20,982 bases of DNA, from positions 709,337-730,318 of the forward strand of contig BFEA01000464.1 of assembly GCA_003427395.1 (NCBI GenBank). Reading direction: 5' to 3'. Of this stretch, positions 1 through 10,506 are shown in pieces. Source of the stretch: Chara braunii. Its lineage: Eukaryota; Streptophyta; Charophyceae; Charales; Characeae. The position numbers and the translations under genes were made by a program. The notes beneath the pieces are model-generated. The model ran no database searches and was not told the DNA's origin. It saw only the letters and a list, made by a program, of their open reading frames with translations. Position 1 is the stretch's first letter; the number at the start of each line of letters is the position of its first letter.

Positions 1-412
1 CAGCGGCAGGGTAGCAGGTCCCCTTCTCCGATATGGATCTCACGGTGAAGTGCGAAACTCTGCTCTCAAAGATCCAGACCGGGAAAGGGGGCCAGTTATC
101 AACCACTGCTTGATCGTAAGGCATCATATGATATGTCCATTACATCGGCATTCGAAACTGTTTGGTGAGCATCTGGTGCTACGCCAACAATTTCCGAACA
201 AGACCGCAAGGTTCCCTAAGAGTGGTTTTGCCACCCCACAGCACAGACCGCCGACTGTTTGGCACTGCGGGAAGGTTGTCAATTTCTTACGACGCGGAAG
301 ACTCGTGATCACTTCTGTCGTCTGTACGCGTGCTGATGGTGCTCGGCATTGCATACTTGACGCACTGGTGGTGTATGCTGCAATCGTCTAAATCTCACGG
401 GATTTAAGTGTC
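1..412. other. No recognisable gene
   Basis: The stretch is open for about 113 codons on the plus strand (50-391) and 76 on the minus strand (124-354). Neither reading shows a domain, motif or bias that I recognise. The sequence could be the decayed edge of a neighbouring element or intergenic DNA. I see no promoter element, RNA gene or repeat here; the first copy of the dispersed palindrome begins directly after it at 413. Confidence 0.4.
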
Positions 413-643
413 TCGGATGCATCCGACATAAGAACCTGTGACGATGCGGAATTGCCAATATTTACCTGCATCATTGTATCGGATTCATCCGAGTCTAAAA
501 TCAGTTACATATTTGTGCACCCGCAATTTCTACATCATGTCTGATTGGTGACGGGCAAGGCTTGTAGTCCGGTTGAAGGCTGGTTGTGCACGTCTAATGT
601 CAAGTCCGATATTTGCCTGCGTCGTTGCGTCAGATTCATCCGA
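413..643. repeat. Dispersed 14-bp palindrome, three copies
   Basis: Copies lie at 413-426 (TCGGATGCATCCGA), 479-492 (TCGGATTCATCCGA) and 630-643 (TCAGATTCATCCGA, one arm change). Arms TCGGAT/ATCCGA are conserved while the two central bases vary. The family recurs across the left three quarters of the window. The last two copies sit at equivalent places in a tandem repeat unit. The function is unknown; a binding site for a dimeric protein, an RNA hairpin or a fossil of a small mobile sequence are all possible. Confidence 0.85.
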
Positions 644-750
644 CTCTAAAGTATGTTACATACTTGCGGGCCCGCCATTTCTACACCATACATGTGAAAT
701 CGATGAGGGTGAAGGCTTGTCGTCCGGTTCAAGGCTGGCTATGCATTGTC
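453..750 (+). repeat. Two tandem copies of a 151-155 bp unit
   Basis: Unit 1 (about 453-603) and unit 2 (about 604-750) align along their length. Examples are ATTTACCTGCAT against ATTTGCCTGCGT, the palindrome at 479 against 630, and AAGGCTTGTAGTCCGG (557) against AAGGCTTGTCGTCCGG (712). Divergence is moderate, so the duplication is old. The period equals the palindrome spacing in the 4446-4926 cluster, which suggests that cluster may be a more decayed array of the same satellite. Confidence 0.75.
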
Positions 751-892
751 TTTTTGTTTTGTTGCGCTGCCCTCTATAGTGCTCCCCAACTGGCGGACGC
801 ATCTCTGTCGCTTTATCATTGCCAAAGTCCAACAACTGTCTCAGTTGCGATTTGGGTCAACGTCTGTTGCTCTGCTCACAGGGAAAAGTGGA

Positions 893-3810
893 ATGCTTCA
901 CTGGTGTGATACGACGACGGTCGATCAAGACTTCCCTCCCACGCCAGCTTGCCTTCCATTACGTTTTCGGCAGGAATTGGCTGGGAAGGGATTGGTTATG
1001 GGCATTGGAGTTCCGAGCAGTGCCGATAGTACTTCTTCCCGACTCGAGCCATGTGCTTCCTCCGGAAAACCCTCACGTGACTCAAACACTCGACATCGAC
1101 GGAAGAGAACACAGTTGTTTACCTCCACCGCGCATTCGTACATCTGTCGTAACGTGCTCGAAGACCACAAAAACAGTGGAAGCGGGGGCCAGTTTCTTAG
1201 TGTCGAGTGTACATCCAGAGTCTCTTCAGCATGTTCTGAAATGACCGGAGATGTCGATGGGGGTGATAGGGTTTCCTCGTCTATCCCTTCGCAGTGCCAG
1301 GAGAGTCAAGGACCGTCCACGGATGGAATCACTGAATACTGCTATTCACGAGACAGTCAAAGTTCGCGCGGCCTCTCCAAAGAGGACCGCCACATACGGT
1401 ACATTTTGCCGGCGCCTATGCCCGGTGAAAGAAGACCCTATTCTATGGCAAACAGAGAACCGGCCAAAAAGACACAGCATCGGCGAGCTATGGCCAAACT
1501 CGGGATGCAGTCACTTCAGGCAGTGCGAGGGATGCTCTGTTGTAGGCGGATGTGTTGCGCTGAACTGACAACCGAAGATGTCAGGCTGGTGTGGGAGGCA
1601 TTCTTCTCGAAAAGTTTCGCGGAAAGGACGAAGTGGTGGTTGCAAACCATACATGACCTCACGGTTATGGAAGGTGGTGCTGAGCGGGTCAGGCCTGTAG
1701 CTTGCAAACGGAAGATGTGCGTGCAGGCGTACTGTAACATTCTCGACATTTCTCGTAACACATTCTATGTCTACAAAAGGATGTACGATAACAGTGTTGT
1801 CGTTAGGGAGCATGGGCACTCGGGCTTGTCTAAACCATCCGAAAAAGTCGTCACGATGCTTGCACTGTTGAAACGATTCATCAACGACCACGCCGATAGT
1901 ATGCAGAATGACATGGTCTGGAAAAATGGAGTTTGTCGTCCTCGCCGTAGGATTCCTGCGGCATTCACAAAACGAGCGATTTACGAATCATTGCGCTCTG
2001 ATTTTTTGATGTGCCACTCAGAAGTTGTGTCGGAGTCGACTTTCTACGCTATGTGGAGTAAGCACTTCTGGCACGTGAGTCTAGCTATGTCCAACACATT
2101 CACAAAGTGCGCAAAATGTATATTCTACAAGCAGTGCATTGCCAAGTCGAAGTACGAGAGGGGCCGTAAGAAATCCAAAGATAGGATGCAAAAACATCAA
2201 GAGCTGCAAGTCGACCACAGGCTAGACTATAGCCGCTGCAAAATGGATTCCATCTTGCGGCAGTCCGAGTGTCTGTGCATCATTATTGACGGCATGGATC
2301 AAAAGAAAACTACCATACCACATATAGGACAGGCTAACTACTCGAAGGACTTGTACCACGAGAGGATGATGAAGACTAGTCTCACGGCCGTTCTGGTCCA
2401 TGGCCGGGATCCGTCTATATATCTTTACACATATTTTCCTTACTACACGCACGGTCCCAGCAGTAGGGCGACGTGTTTAATGCGAACTCTTACGGAGATC
2501 CAATCTAGTGGGAAACCTCTACTGCCGTTTCTTCGTATTCAAGCTGACAACTGCTTCAAAGAAAACAAGAATAGATTCATCTGCGCATTGGCAGGACTTC
2601 TTGTGAAGTTCGGGATTTTCAAGGAAATAGAAATTGGTTTTATGATAGTTGGACACACGCACACAGACGATCCACGTTTAGTGTTTTCTCCAAGAAACTC
2701 AAGGACAATGATGCCTACACAATGGATGAGTTGTTCCTTTTGCTAGAGCGGTCCCAAAAGACACCTCCGCGGTGTATTTTTCTTGATAGGATAACAGACT
2801 GGAGAGGTCTTATTTACCCGCATGTTTCAAAGCGCATGACAGGGATTTCGAAGCCACATTTGCTTAAATTCTACATGATAGGTGATAATCCCGCCATCTG
2901 CTATAAAGAGTATTGCACAGATGCTAAGTGGTTGCCCGAGGATAGTCCTCTTTACTGGTTCAAACAAACAGACAACGGTGGTTACGCTGGTCCGCAGCAA
3001 CCTTTCGATTCTCTGCCGGTTCAAACGGCGTTCCTCGACGATTACAAGAACGGTTTGGAGGGTGTGAAGAGGTTTTTGGAAGTCTATGAAAAAAAAAGAT
3101 AAACTTGGATGACTTTCCGAGACGAGGAGGTGACTAGAATAGATAGGGTTTTTCGATTTTGGGAAGATCACGTCAAACACGCGGGGGACATTATCGACAA
3201 CGGGGTGCCTTCGACACCCATCATCGCATTCTGGCCAAAGGTCACCCATGTCGTTGAAGACAGGAGTTCTTGCTCTGATTCGGATGCATCCGAATTACAG
3301 TGAGAACCTCTATTCGTGGGTCTTCAGAAGGACAAGCCTAAGGCCAGCTTTGATCCTTTCGAAGATGTGCATGTCGACAGTTTTGTCATTATACAACCGT
3401 CAGACGAGGACATGCATCAAGGAGTGTCTTTTTGGGTTGGCTAGGTTCGCAGTGAAGTTGACAAGAACGAAGATTCGCCAACTTACAACCAATTCAAAGT
3501 GGAGTACTGGGTTCCAATCAGAAAAGCGAGCACACTAAGAGAATTGTATGCTGACGCCTGGGAAAAAACATGAAAAAAAGCTCCAGGGCACGAGGAAGAG
3601 TATCAACATGTCACAACCGTTGCATTTTCATGGATGAGACAAACGAGGACGAATGTCTGCGAGTCCTCCAAAAAGTTTACCACCGGTCTTGTGATTCCTC
3701 TGAAAGTAAGAAAAAATGCAATTCCCGCCCTAGAAAACGGCGTTGGCGCTCAAACACAAAGCGTTTCCGGAGAAGGGAGCGGGCAGGAGGCTACCTCATC
3801 GAGAGTGTGA
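893..3810 (+). pseudogene. DUF7869-type transposase-like gene, frameshifted and stop-interrupted
   Basis: A reading frame is open from about 746 to 2746 (first ATG 893; the start is uncertain and the Ser-rich first 230 residues are unrecognised). Around codon 234 a basic segment begins, followed by an HTH-like stretch (ISRNTFYVYKRM), a Cys cluster (TFTKCAKCIFYKQC), IDGMDQ (D at 2288), QADNCFKENKN (D at 2546) and VGHTHTD (2648-2668). These motifs match the DUF7869 family, whose spaced acidic residues suggest an RNase H-like transposase fold; that fold is inference. At about 2670-2680 the frame changes. Homologous-looking protein (FSVFSKKLKDNDAYTMDELF) then continues in another frame to 3810 through in-frame stops at 3100, 3301, 3442 and 3571. 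The tail carries a conserved-looking VSFWVG...VEYWVP segment, perhaps an SH3/BAH-like fold. A spliced gene removing some stops cannot be excluded, but decay is more likely. Confidence 0.72.
3280..3293. repeat. Dispersed 14-bp palindrome inside the transposase-like gene
   Basis: TCGGATGCATCCGA sits in the frame of the transposase-like reading, just before the in-frame TGA at 3301. It reads there as SDSDASELQ and interrupts what otherwise looks like a continuous C-terminal region (VVED... then EPLFVGLQKD). It may be an insertion into the coding sequence. Confidence 0.85.
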
Positions 3811-4052
3811 TGGTTGTCGTCTTTTCGTGAGGAGAACGTATTGCCATGTAGGCCTGTGCACACCACGCTTGACTTCATGTAATACATCGCTTAATGATTT
3901 TTGCTCTCTGGGTTACGCGCTTCAAATCAACAAGAATTCTTCATCAATTTTGGACATTTAGCGTGGGGGCGTTTTGGTCGTCGTAGCATGACCTCGGGCT
4001 TTCGATCCTAACCTTGATGTGACGCTTTTATTGTGACTTTTGTCTTTTGCAG

Positions 4053-4226
4053 TGTGCAGACTTTCCTCTTCTGACGTACTTCGAAAACATGGATGAGATT
4101 TTGGGCAACATTGAAATAAAAGTACCTGAACGACTGATGATCATCACAAAGGGAGGAGCGTTTCCTTTTCAATATGAGAGAATCTTCAAGATCGTAGCGG
4201 GAGGACGAACAATGTTTGTCATTATG
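4053..4226 (+). CDS. Candidate internal exon, unknown protein
   Basis: A pyrimidine-rich acceptor (TGTCTTTTGCAG) ends at 4052 and a donor (ATG|GTGAGG) follows at 4227. Between them is an open 58-codon phase-0 segment containing YFENMDEILGNIEIKVPE and GGAFPFQYERIFKIVAGG. I do not recognise a domain. Joined in phase 0 to the acceptor at 5445/5446 it would lead into the next reading frame, so it is a plausible upstream exon of the ParB/methyltransferase-like gene. The reading frame also runs on to 4325 without the splice. Exon status is inferred from splice signals alone. Confidence 0.4.
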
Positions 4227-4255
4227 GTGAGGTTTACTGATCTCAACATTTTCGC

Positions 4256-4312
4256 GCTCGAAACTTGTGCTGCGACTACAGCAAACGTGTCTGTTGTTTG
4301 GATTGGGCGAGC
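4256..4312 (+). repeat. Partial copy of the exon segment at 5578-5634
   Basis: By eye 52 of 57 bases match 5578-5634; the shared core is TGCGACTACAGCAAACGTGT. In the coding frame of the downstream exon both encode a CDYSKRV-type peptide followed by LDWAS. The similarity stops abruptly on both sides. It is a fragmentary direct duplication, an exon remnant, or the scar of a second copy of the element. Confidence 0.85.
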
Positions 4313-4445
4313 AAAAACCAACTAAAACTCACGACGACGACGATATCCCCCGTGATGACGCACAGATTATAATGACACACTACGGCAATCGCGGGGAGGT
4401 CCGGTGTGTGGTGGGGCGACAACAAAGCGAAGCGCCTCGGCGAAG

Positions 4446-5283
4446 TCGGATTAATCCGAACCACACCGGTGGCATTTTCGGATTTACCACATGCGCAGAG
4501 GGTATTGACGACGTTGCACGGTCTGATAAACTTGTACGTCGAAAGCACACGGTGTCGGCGCAGCTTGTCGTGGTCGCACGTATCGGGACAGCCTCTGTCG
4601 AAATCAGATAAATCCGAGCCACAGACGTCTTAAACACTCAAGGATGAAGACACACCGTGCGAAATTCGGTTGGACCCGACGACAGCTGGGGAATAACGGA
4701 AGCTTGGATGGCTGGATGGGCGTCAACAGACCGTGGGGTCCATCCACCGGTCCCGTCTCGGATTAATCCGAGCCACATTTGCGAAGTTCAGGCTCAACCA
4801 AACCCAACCTCCGGCAGGATAGGTTTACCCCAGTGTTCACAGGTCGGTGACGAAAACACGTGCTGTAGATGACCTCTTGTGGACGACCGTCTCTGGACCG
4901 CGCTGTTCGAATTCAGATGCATCTGAGTCACAACCGTTACCGTCTCAGAAGGACAAGAAAACTCGAGTTCGGTTTCATACGGGCCGAAAGGGGGTGGTCC
5001 ACACCGCTTTGGAGCTCGGATTCATCCGAACTACAACGGCGGACTTTACAATCCACTTGTCGACTTCGGATGACAACGTATTCGTCTTCGTCTGCCATAT
5101 CAGCGTTCTAGGGCCTTCTTGCAAGGTGTTGCTTTTCCCGGTGCAGGTGCCTATGCGACATCGGTTTTTCGACTGCGCCTGCTTCGGATGTATCCGATCT
5201 ATCCCGCGGTCTTCGTTTTCGACCATTCATTCTCTTAAGGGCAGTGTGATGAGGATGCCTCATGATGCCTCGGATTCATCCGA
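4446..5283. repeat. Dispersed palindrome cluster, seven copies plus a half-site
   Basis: Full copies lie at 4446-4459, 4604-4617 (TCAGATAAATCCGA), 4758-4771, 4913-4926 (TCAGATGCATCTGA, a perfect palindrome with compensatory arm changes), 5016-5029, 5184-5197 and 5270-5283. A half-site, TCGGATGA, is near 5066. The first four are 158, 154 and 155 bases apart. The bases to the right of the palindrome are also similar (ACCAC, GCCAC, GCCAC, GTCAC, ACTAC), giving the repeat a direction on the plus strand. Confidence 0.85.
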
Positions 5284-5445
5284 AACGTGCAGGCTTGTAG
5301 ACCACTGTCGTCTAACTATGACTGAACTTCGTTCTTTTGGAGTCCGGGTGACCGATAACAGAATACGTGCTGTGAGTCGTGGTTGATGTTGGGACGTGCT
5401 GACTATTCTGAGTGAATGTGGGTTCATTTCCTCCGTGTGTTTCAG

Positions 5446-6384
5446 GGAATGGCTTCACACGGACAAGGCTGCTCCGCTGGTGGTTCCGCCCCACATGGAG
5501 AGGAGCGTCGAGGGACGACATCGTCGCCGACAAGGAAAACGAGTCGGGGAGTTGGAGGTGGGGAGGAAGAACGACGTGCTCAAAACTTGTGGTGCGACTA
5601 CAGCAAACGTGTCTGGTATTTGGACTGGGCGAGCCAGGACGGCTCGTGCAGGCCGCTCTTGTTCGTCGCCGTTCGCGCCGACAGAACGCGTCTCGCATGG
5701 TCCATCGTCCAGTGGGTCGACGATGGCGAATACAATTTCAAGTTTATGTTGAAGAAGCATTACAGAAGTGATGGTTCTGTCGACGGCATCGCAAAGGGAT
5801 GCAAGGTTGCCGGGAGGATGTTCGGCGGGTACGGCCGTCGTGCGATGTCTTTGCCTCACTTTCTCCCGCTAGCGTCGGGGCACGACGAGGCCGTTCACGT
5901 CACAGACTTCCTCGAGGTCTGGGCGAAATCTAGTACCTCTGTCAGTGTCGTGGACGTCGGAGCTGGAACATCGAACAGTGGTCCTGTTGGGTTCACGGGA
6001 GGAGAGTGCTCTGAAGGGGGGATGGGAGGTCAGGGTGACCTGCCAGCTACGCCTCCTGATCAAGAGGTGGGCATGTCAGACAACTCGGAGTACGACCATC
6101 CGCTTGCTCCTTTGAAACCGGGCTTGCATGTATCTCGCCGCCACGGTTTGCTTGGGGAGTCGACGCCACATGGAGGCGGCGATGGCGAACGGTTGCGACA
6201 GGGCTCAGAATCGACGACTCCTCGTGGTCTGGTCGAAAGGATAGGTTCGTTCGTTCGTGGCATGCAGGTGGTCGAGGTTTCGCCTGGAGATCGAGCGGGT
6301 GGTCCGCAGGTCGAGAGGTGCGTGGGTCAGATGAGACAACTCGCCGGGCCCGACCAGCGCCGACGCAACTGCAGACGGAGTTGA
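5446..6384 (+). CDS. N-terminal region of the ParB/methyltransferase-like gene, unknown domain
   Basis: An open frame follows an acceptor-like CAG at 5445; the first ATG is 5449. It begins with a Gly/Ser-rich low-complexity leader. A more ordered region follows with CDYSKRVWYLDWASQDG, VQWVDDGEYNFKFMLKKHY and VTDFLEVWAKSS, and then a long Gly/Ser/Pro-rich tail. I recognise no family. The frame ends at a TGA (6382) but the next, overlapping frame (from about 6318) continues with the same low-complexity character. One small indel would join them, so this is probably the N-terminal third of a larger protein rather than a separate gene. Confidence 0.55.
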   Translation, partial: GMASHGQGCSAGGSAPHGEERRGTTSSPTRKTSRGVGGGEEERRAQNLWCDYSKRVWYLDWASQDGSCRPLLFVAVRADRTRLAWSIVQWVDDGEYNFKFMLKKHYRSDGSVDGIAKGCKVAGRMFGGYGRRAMSLPHFLPLASGHDEAVHVTDFLEVWAKSSTSVSVVDVGAGTSNSGPVGFTGGECSEGGMGGQGDLPATPPDQEVGMSDNSEYDHPLAPLKPGLHVSRRHGLLGESTPHGGGDGERLRQGSESTTPRGLVERIGSFVRGMQVVEVSPGDRAGGPQVERCVGQMRQLAGPDQRRRNCRRS

Positions 6385-9300
6385 GCCAGGAACGAGAAGC
6401 AAGAGGGAACGTCGCCGTTGAGGAGGAGGTGTCCGAGCAGGGTCTGTTCCGTGAGAGATCGGATGAAAAGACTCAGTCGGGAGGCAAGCTCAACTTGTCG
6501 GATGAGGAAGAGCGAGAGGGACTAGGTGCTCTGAAAAGGCAGAGAAAGGTAGGAGGGAGTGGTCGGACTCCAACAACACAAGAGGGCGGTTCCGTTGAGA
6601 AGAGGAAAAGGGTTGAAGGTGGGGATGAAATGCCAAAAGACTCGTCGACACAGCAAAGAACCAGTGAGTCTTCCGGGAAACGGTTGAAATCATCGAGGGG
6701 GAAGAAAGCAGACGAGGGCGACAGTGGGGAGGGGGATGACGACGTGGAGATTAACCTCAACGCATTTAACCTCAACAATGCGTTCTTCCTCGAGATGCAG
6801 AGAGGGGTGCAGAAGGACGTCGTGTTGCACATCCATCCCGAAAGAATATTAGCTATTCCAGACTGGGAAGACGCGTACAACCACCGATCCTTGGACGAGT
6901 TCCTCGTTGATACCATCGCGTCGGCTATGATCGACTGCTACGAACGCAAAGACATAAGATACACGAAGCCCATTTTCGTTCTTGCTCCGATCGTCGTGCC
7001 TCCAGAGAACGGCGAGCCTGCTGTGCACGTGCTGCCTGCTGACTTCGACAGCTCACACCTAGAGAAATATTGGTATTATCCTGTGTGTGGACAGCATAAC
7101 GTGAGGGCGACGATGATGGTGAAAGACCATCCCGTGTTTAATTACTACAACTTCTGTAAATGGCCGTTCAGACCGATCTACTTCCCTAACGACGAGTTCG
7201 ACGGCTACGCCCATGTCAGCTGCGAAGACAACATGAAAGACAAGAAGAATCCACCGTGCTTGCAGGTTTTGTCTATGCGGGACATTCGCAATATTTGGAA
7301 AATTAAGGGCAAACCGAGTGTGGTGCTCGGCAATGCCTCGAAAAAAACAGGACGAGGTGCGAAAGTGGGTGCGGTTCATGGCGTTGGCAATGAAGGAGAC
7401 GCCGTACATGCCTATCTGGAACCTGTCAACGGAAGCAAAAAAAAGAAAGGAATGGGCTGAGAAACTTCGATACTACCTCCCGCTGGCCATGGCAGATGAC
7501 TCCGTCTTCGCTTTGGGGTTGAAGTTCTATGAGGAGTGGTCGAAAGGGAAACTCCTTGCTTCCGACGGCCGGCGTTGGANTGAAAAGCCGCCCACCCATG
7601 AGGAGGTGGCCAAGCCATGACTCTCCACTGTGACTGACAGCCAGGGGCTAAAGAAACACGTCTGGTACGTGAAGGTGGACGACCCGTCGTTGAAAAAGGG
7701 CAGGGGGAAGCCAAAGAAAGGCGCGGAGGAGAAAACTTTCTACGTCCAAGTTCCGGAGCCGGATGTCCACTGCTGGAAGGAATTGGTGGACTTGACGGAC
7801 CGCGAGAAGAAAAGGCTGCTGAACGGCGTCTTGAACCTTAACGTCGTGTGGGTTCAAACGAGTAGCAAGAAGTTGGCTGAGCAGGGGAAGTTCAGTGTCA
7901 AGGAGAGGGTCGACATAATAAAAATGGACCGGATTATGCTGAGGCTGTGGCACTACGTGGAGTTCGAGTACGAGGAAGTGGATAAGCGGGAGTGGAATGC
8001 CAACTCCACGTTCTTCAGGTCCAAGAAGCAACTGTTCGAAAAGTTCAAGGACAGAGGTCTCGACGACAAGCTTTGAAACGAGAGCAGGAAATTTTTCACG
8101 GACACCACATACGTCAACAAGTGCCCTCAGTTTCTCGGGTGTCAACACGACAACAACATCAAGAAAACGGCGACCCTCGTCAACGACCAGCATTTCCCGG
8201 CGGAGTGGAAGCATGTCGTCCTTTCGGTGATCACTGGAGATCGCGCCAAAGGCAAAAAAGGCCCTCGGGGCGTTGATGAATGCATCAACATTATGTGGAC
8301 AAGGACAAGCGCCTTGACGACGCTGGCCCAGTTTAACGTCGACCCATTGAGTGCCCTAGATCATAAGGAGGCGCTGGGAAAACTAGGGCATCAGCTACGC
8401 TCCCACACTTGCGTGCTCGACTTATGCGGTATTGTGGACCGTGCGCAATGGGACTCTGGGGCATTCGCGTCTCTGAGTGAGTTGCTGGGCTTCGTTTGTC
8501 AGGACTACTGTACATTGGTGGTATTCGTCCCCTGCCTGTGGAACCTCTCCTTCATGACATGTTTGTCTGCGCTTGGGGCTACCCGATGCTACACGAGGAA
8601 GTGGGTTCGGAAGACGGCATCGAAGAAGACGCATCAGTTCGGAAACAGCGTCTGGGAGGAGCTAGATGTGATGCACATCCTTTTCAAAGGCGAGGATCCT
8701 CGGCTAGTGACTCACCCGGTGTACGAGGGAGCTGTTGCTGAAGACAACGCCGCCACTCTCCGGAGGAAACAGAAAGTGACACCCACGGATGTGGAGGAGA
8801 AGTCTTTCAAGTCNTTGACTTTCGCGGACATCGGAAACCTGACCCTGAGGGGGGCTCTGTACAAGGACGGCGAGCGGAATCCGAATCAGTTGTGCAATCA
8901 GCTTCTTTTCTTCTGTGGTGTGGCGGATGCCGTGCTGTTCTTGGGCAAGCCGCACNCGCAGGTGGTGTGGAGTNTGCTTCAGCAGGGAAGGCANGTCTTG
9001 GCCGTGGATGGGGACACAACGCAGCTCGAATACACCGTGCAGTATGTCACCCATGAANTGTCGTCCAAGGCTTACCCATGCGATTTCCACCATGTCGTGG
9101 TCGAGCCCGTTTATGACCCGAACAAGGACATGTTCTTCAAGTTGACTCCAAAGAAAAGGCGCCAGGTCTACTTCTTCCTTTACGGCGAACAACCAAGGTT
9201 GAGATTTGACCCGCAGTACGTGGTGCGGAAGGAAGTCGCCATTGCGGTCCTCCAGGGCTACCACGAAGCGAGTCGGGCCGGCGCCGTGAGTTTCATTAAG

Positions 9301-10506
9301 AGGCTGGAATATGTCTTTTTTAACGAGGATGTTGTCGATCCGGCCGACTTCACTTTGGATAAGTACACGCTGGCATTTGGTGAGGAGGACGACTTCAATA
9401 TCGAGACTGAGTCGGAGGAGAGCGTTAAGGACGACCTCTTCGATTTGGACGGGCAATTGGCCATCTTCAACGCCCAAGTTTCTGAGTTGCCATCAGTATG
9501 CAAACCGGGGACACCTCTCGCTACACCTACCTCGGGCGGTCCCACGCCCATGTCCTCCTTAGCGCTTGTCAAGAGGGGTGGGTTGTCCCATCTGAGGAGT
9601 TCGCCGGGGGAGCCTATTCGTCTCACGCCGCAGCCCGAACGTCTTCGACCCGGCCATCCAGTTCCTCGGGACCATCCGCATCTCAAGGCTCCTACCACTC
9701 CCTTCCACATGGGCGACAAACACACCTTTTCCACAGCCGAAGATTGGGGCCATGATATCGTATGGCACCTAGACCATTTCCAGCCAGTCCTTCTCGACAG
9801 CGAATGGGCAGTGGCTGTGAGGGACGTAAGTGGAGGGTGGATATATGACGATCATTGGGACCTCGAGATATTCGAATCTTGCACCTACGATGCGGTATTG
9901 GAGAGGTTAAGTGAGGTCAATCGACGAAGTAAGGACGACCCTGCTCTTCGCGAATACGGGGACACGCTGTTCGAGTTATTGCAGTCAAATAAATGGCTGG
10001 AAGTGTCCTCCGCGTTCTACGCTGTTCCGTCAAGCCCGTCAATTAAGCAAGTGAGTTGGGAGTTGCCTGAGGTCACCCTGCCGGCAGGAGTTATGAAGCG
10101 CAAGTCTCGCGGAAAGGACGGCGACAGGGATGGTGAAGGCGGCGGGCAACGAGATACTAGAGGTGGAAGTGAACAACGTTCAACGAAACAGCGGTCTCCG
10201 GGGCACGTAGGCGGCGGGGAGGGGAAGAAGGGCAGCCGGGAGAAGAAAAAGCCTCGCAGCGGAGAGAAGACGAAGCATCACAAAGGAGACGCGCAGGGGT
10301 CCGATGTCGACCGCAACGAGGACGGTGGGGTTCTGGCGGTAACAGGCAGCACCTCAATGGAGACGGGGAACGACTTGAGGCCTGCGTGTATTATGCGGCC
10401 TGGTGAGCAGGACCCTGTGATTAGCTCCACCAGCGAAACACAGTTTGTCGATGCGGTTGGCGGGGCGGGTGTCGCAAAGCATGGAACATGCTTCGCTCAG
10501 CTCTAA
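6318..10506 (+). pseudogene. ParB/Srx-like plus beta-class-methyltransferase-like protein, interrupted
   Basis: The order is a charged Ser/Glu/Lys linker (6318-6760), a ParB/Srx-like domain and a methyltransferase-like domain. The first ends in YYPVCGQHNVRAT (GQHN codons 7089-7100), reminiscent of the ParB G(x)HR signature. The second has VLDLCG (D at 8419) where motif IV DPPY is expected. Further on come RNPNQL (8875) and DAVLFLGKPH, then GR-VLAVDGDT (8986-9018), resembling the HP/NP..K..L and FxGxG motif-X/I block. This motif order (IV before I) fits beta-class DNA methyltransferases. DLCG and GKPH replace the usual catalytic and SAM-loop residues, so activity is doubtful. A Lys/Arg-rich tail follows 10080. 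Breaks: a frame change at the A7 run (7341-7347) and in-frame TGA at 7618 and 8074, both at places where Trp would fit. Single Ns lie at 7580, 8814, 8956, 8974, 8994 and 9058. The domain assignments rest on motif pattern only. Confidence 0.55.

Larger units (their letters stand above)
4227..5445 (+). other. Candidate 1.2-kb intron rich in palindromes
   Basis: The interval starts with GTGAGG and ends with a pyrimidine-rich CCTCCGTGTGTTTCAG, consistent with a GT/AG intron. Several overlapping frames are open but none shows a recognisable domain; the longest, 4847-5386, appears fortuitous. It contains eight copies of the 14-bp palindrome and, 30 bases inside its 5' end, a 57-base copy of downstream exon sequence. 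No other gene is visible in it. Confidence 0.45.

Noticed and set aside
1511-1891. 126-codon minus-strand open frame inside the transposase-like gene
   Set aside because: Shadow of the plus-strand gene, which carries the recognisable motifs.
4446-5283. Evenly spaced palindromes resembling a CRISPR array
   Set aside because: The repeats are only 14 bp with variable centres, intervals of 86-168 bp, a eukaryotic gene context and no cas genes; this is not a CRISPR array.
4847-5386. 179-codon plus-strand open frame
   Set aside because: Low-information translation of the palindrome-rich candidate intron; overlapping frames are open too and no domain is visible.
7618-8076. In-frame TGA codons read as recoding (selenocysteine or altered code)
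   Set aside because: Other genes in the window are interrupted by TAA and TAG as well as TGA, and no SECIS-like structure was seen; decay or consensus error is simpler.
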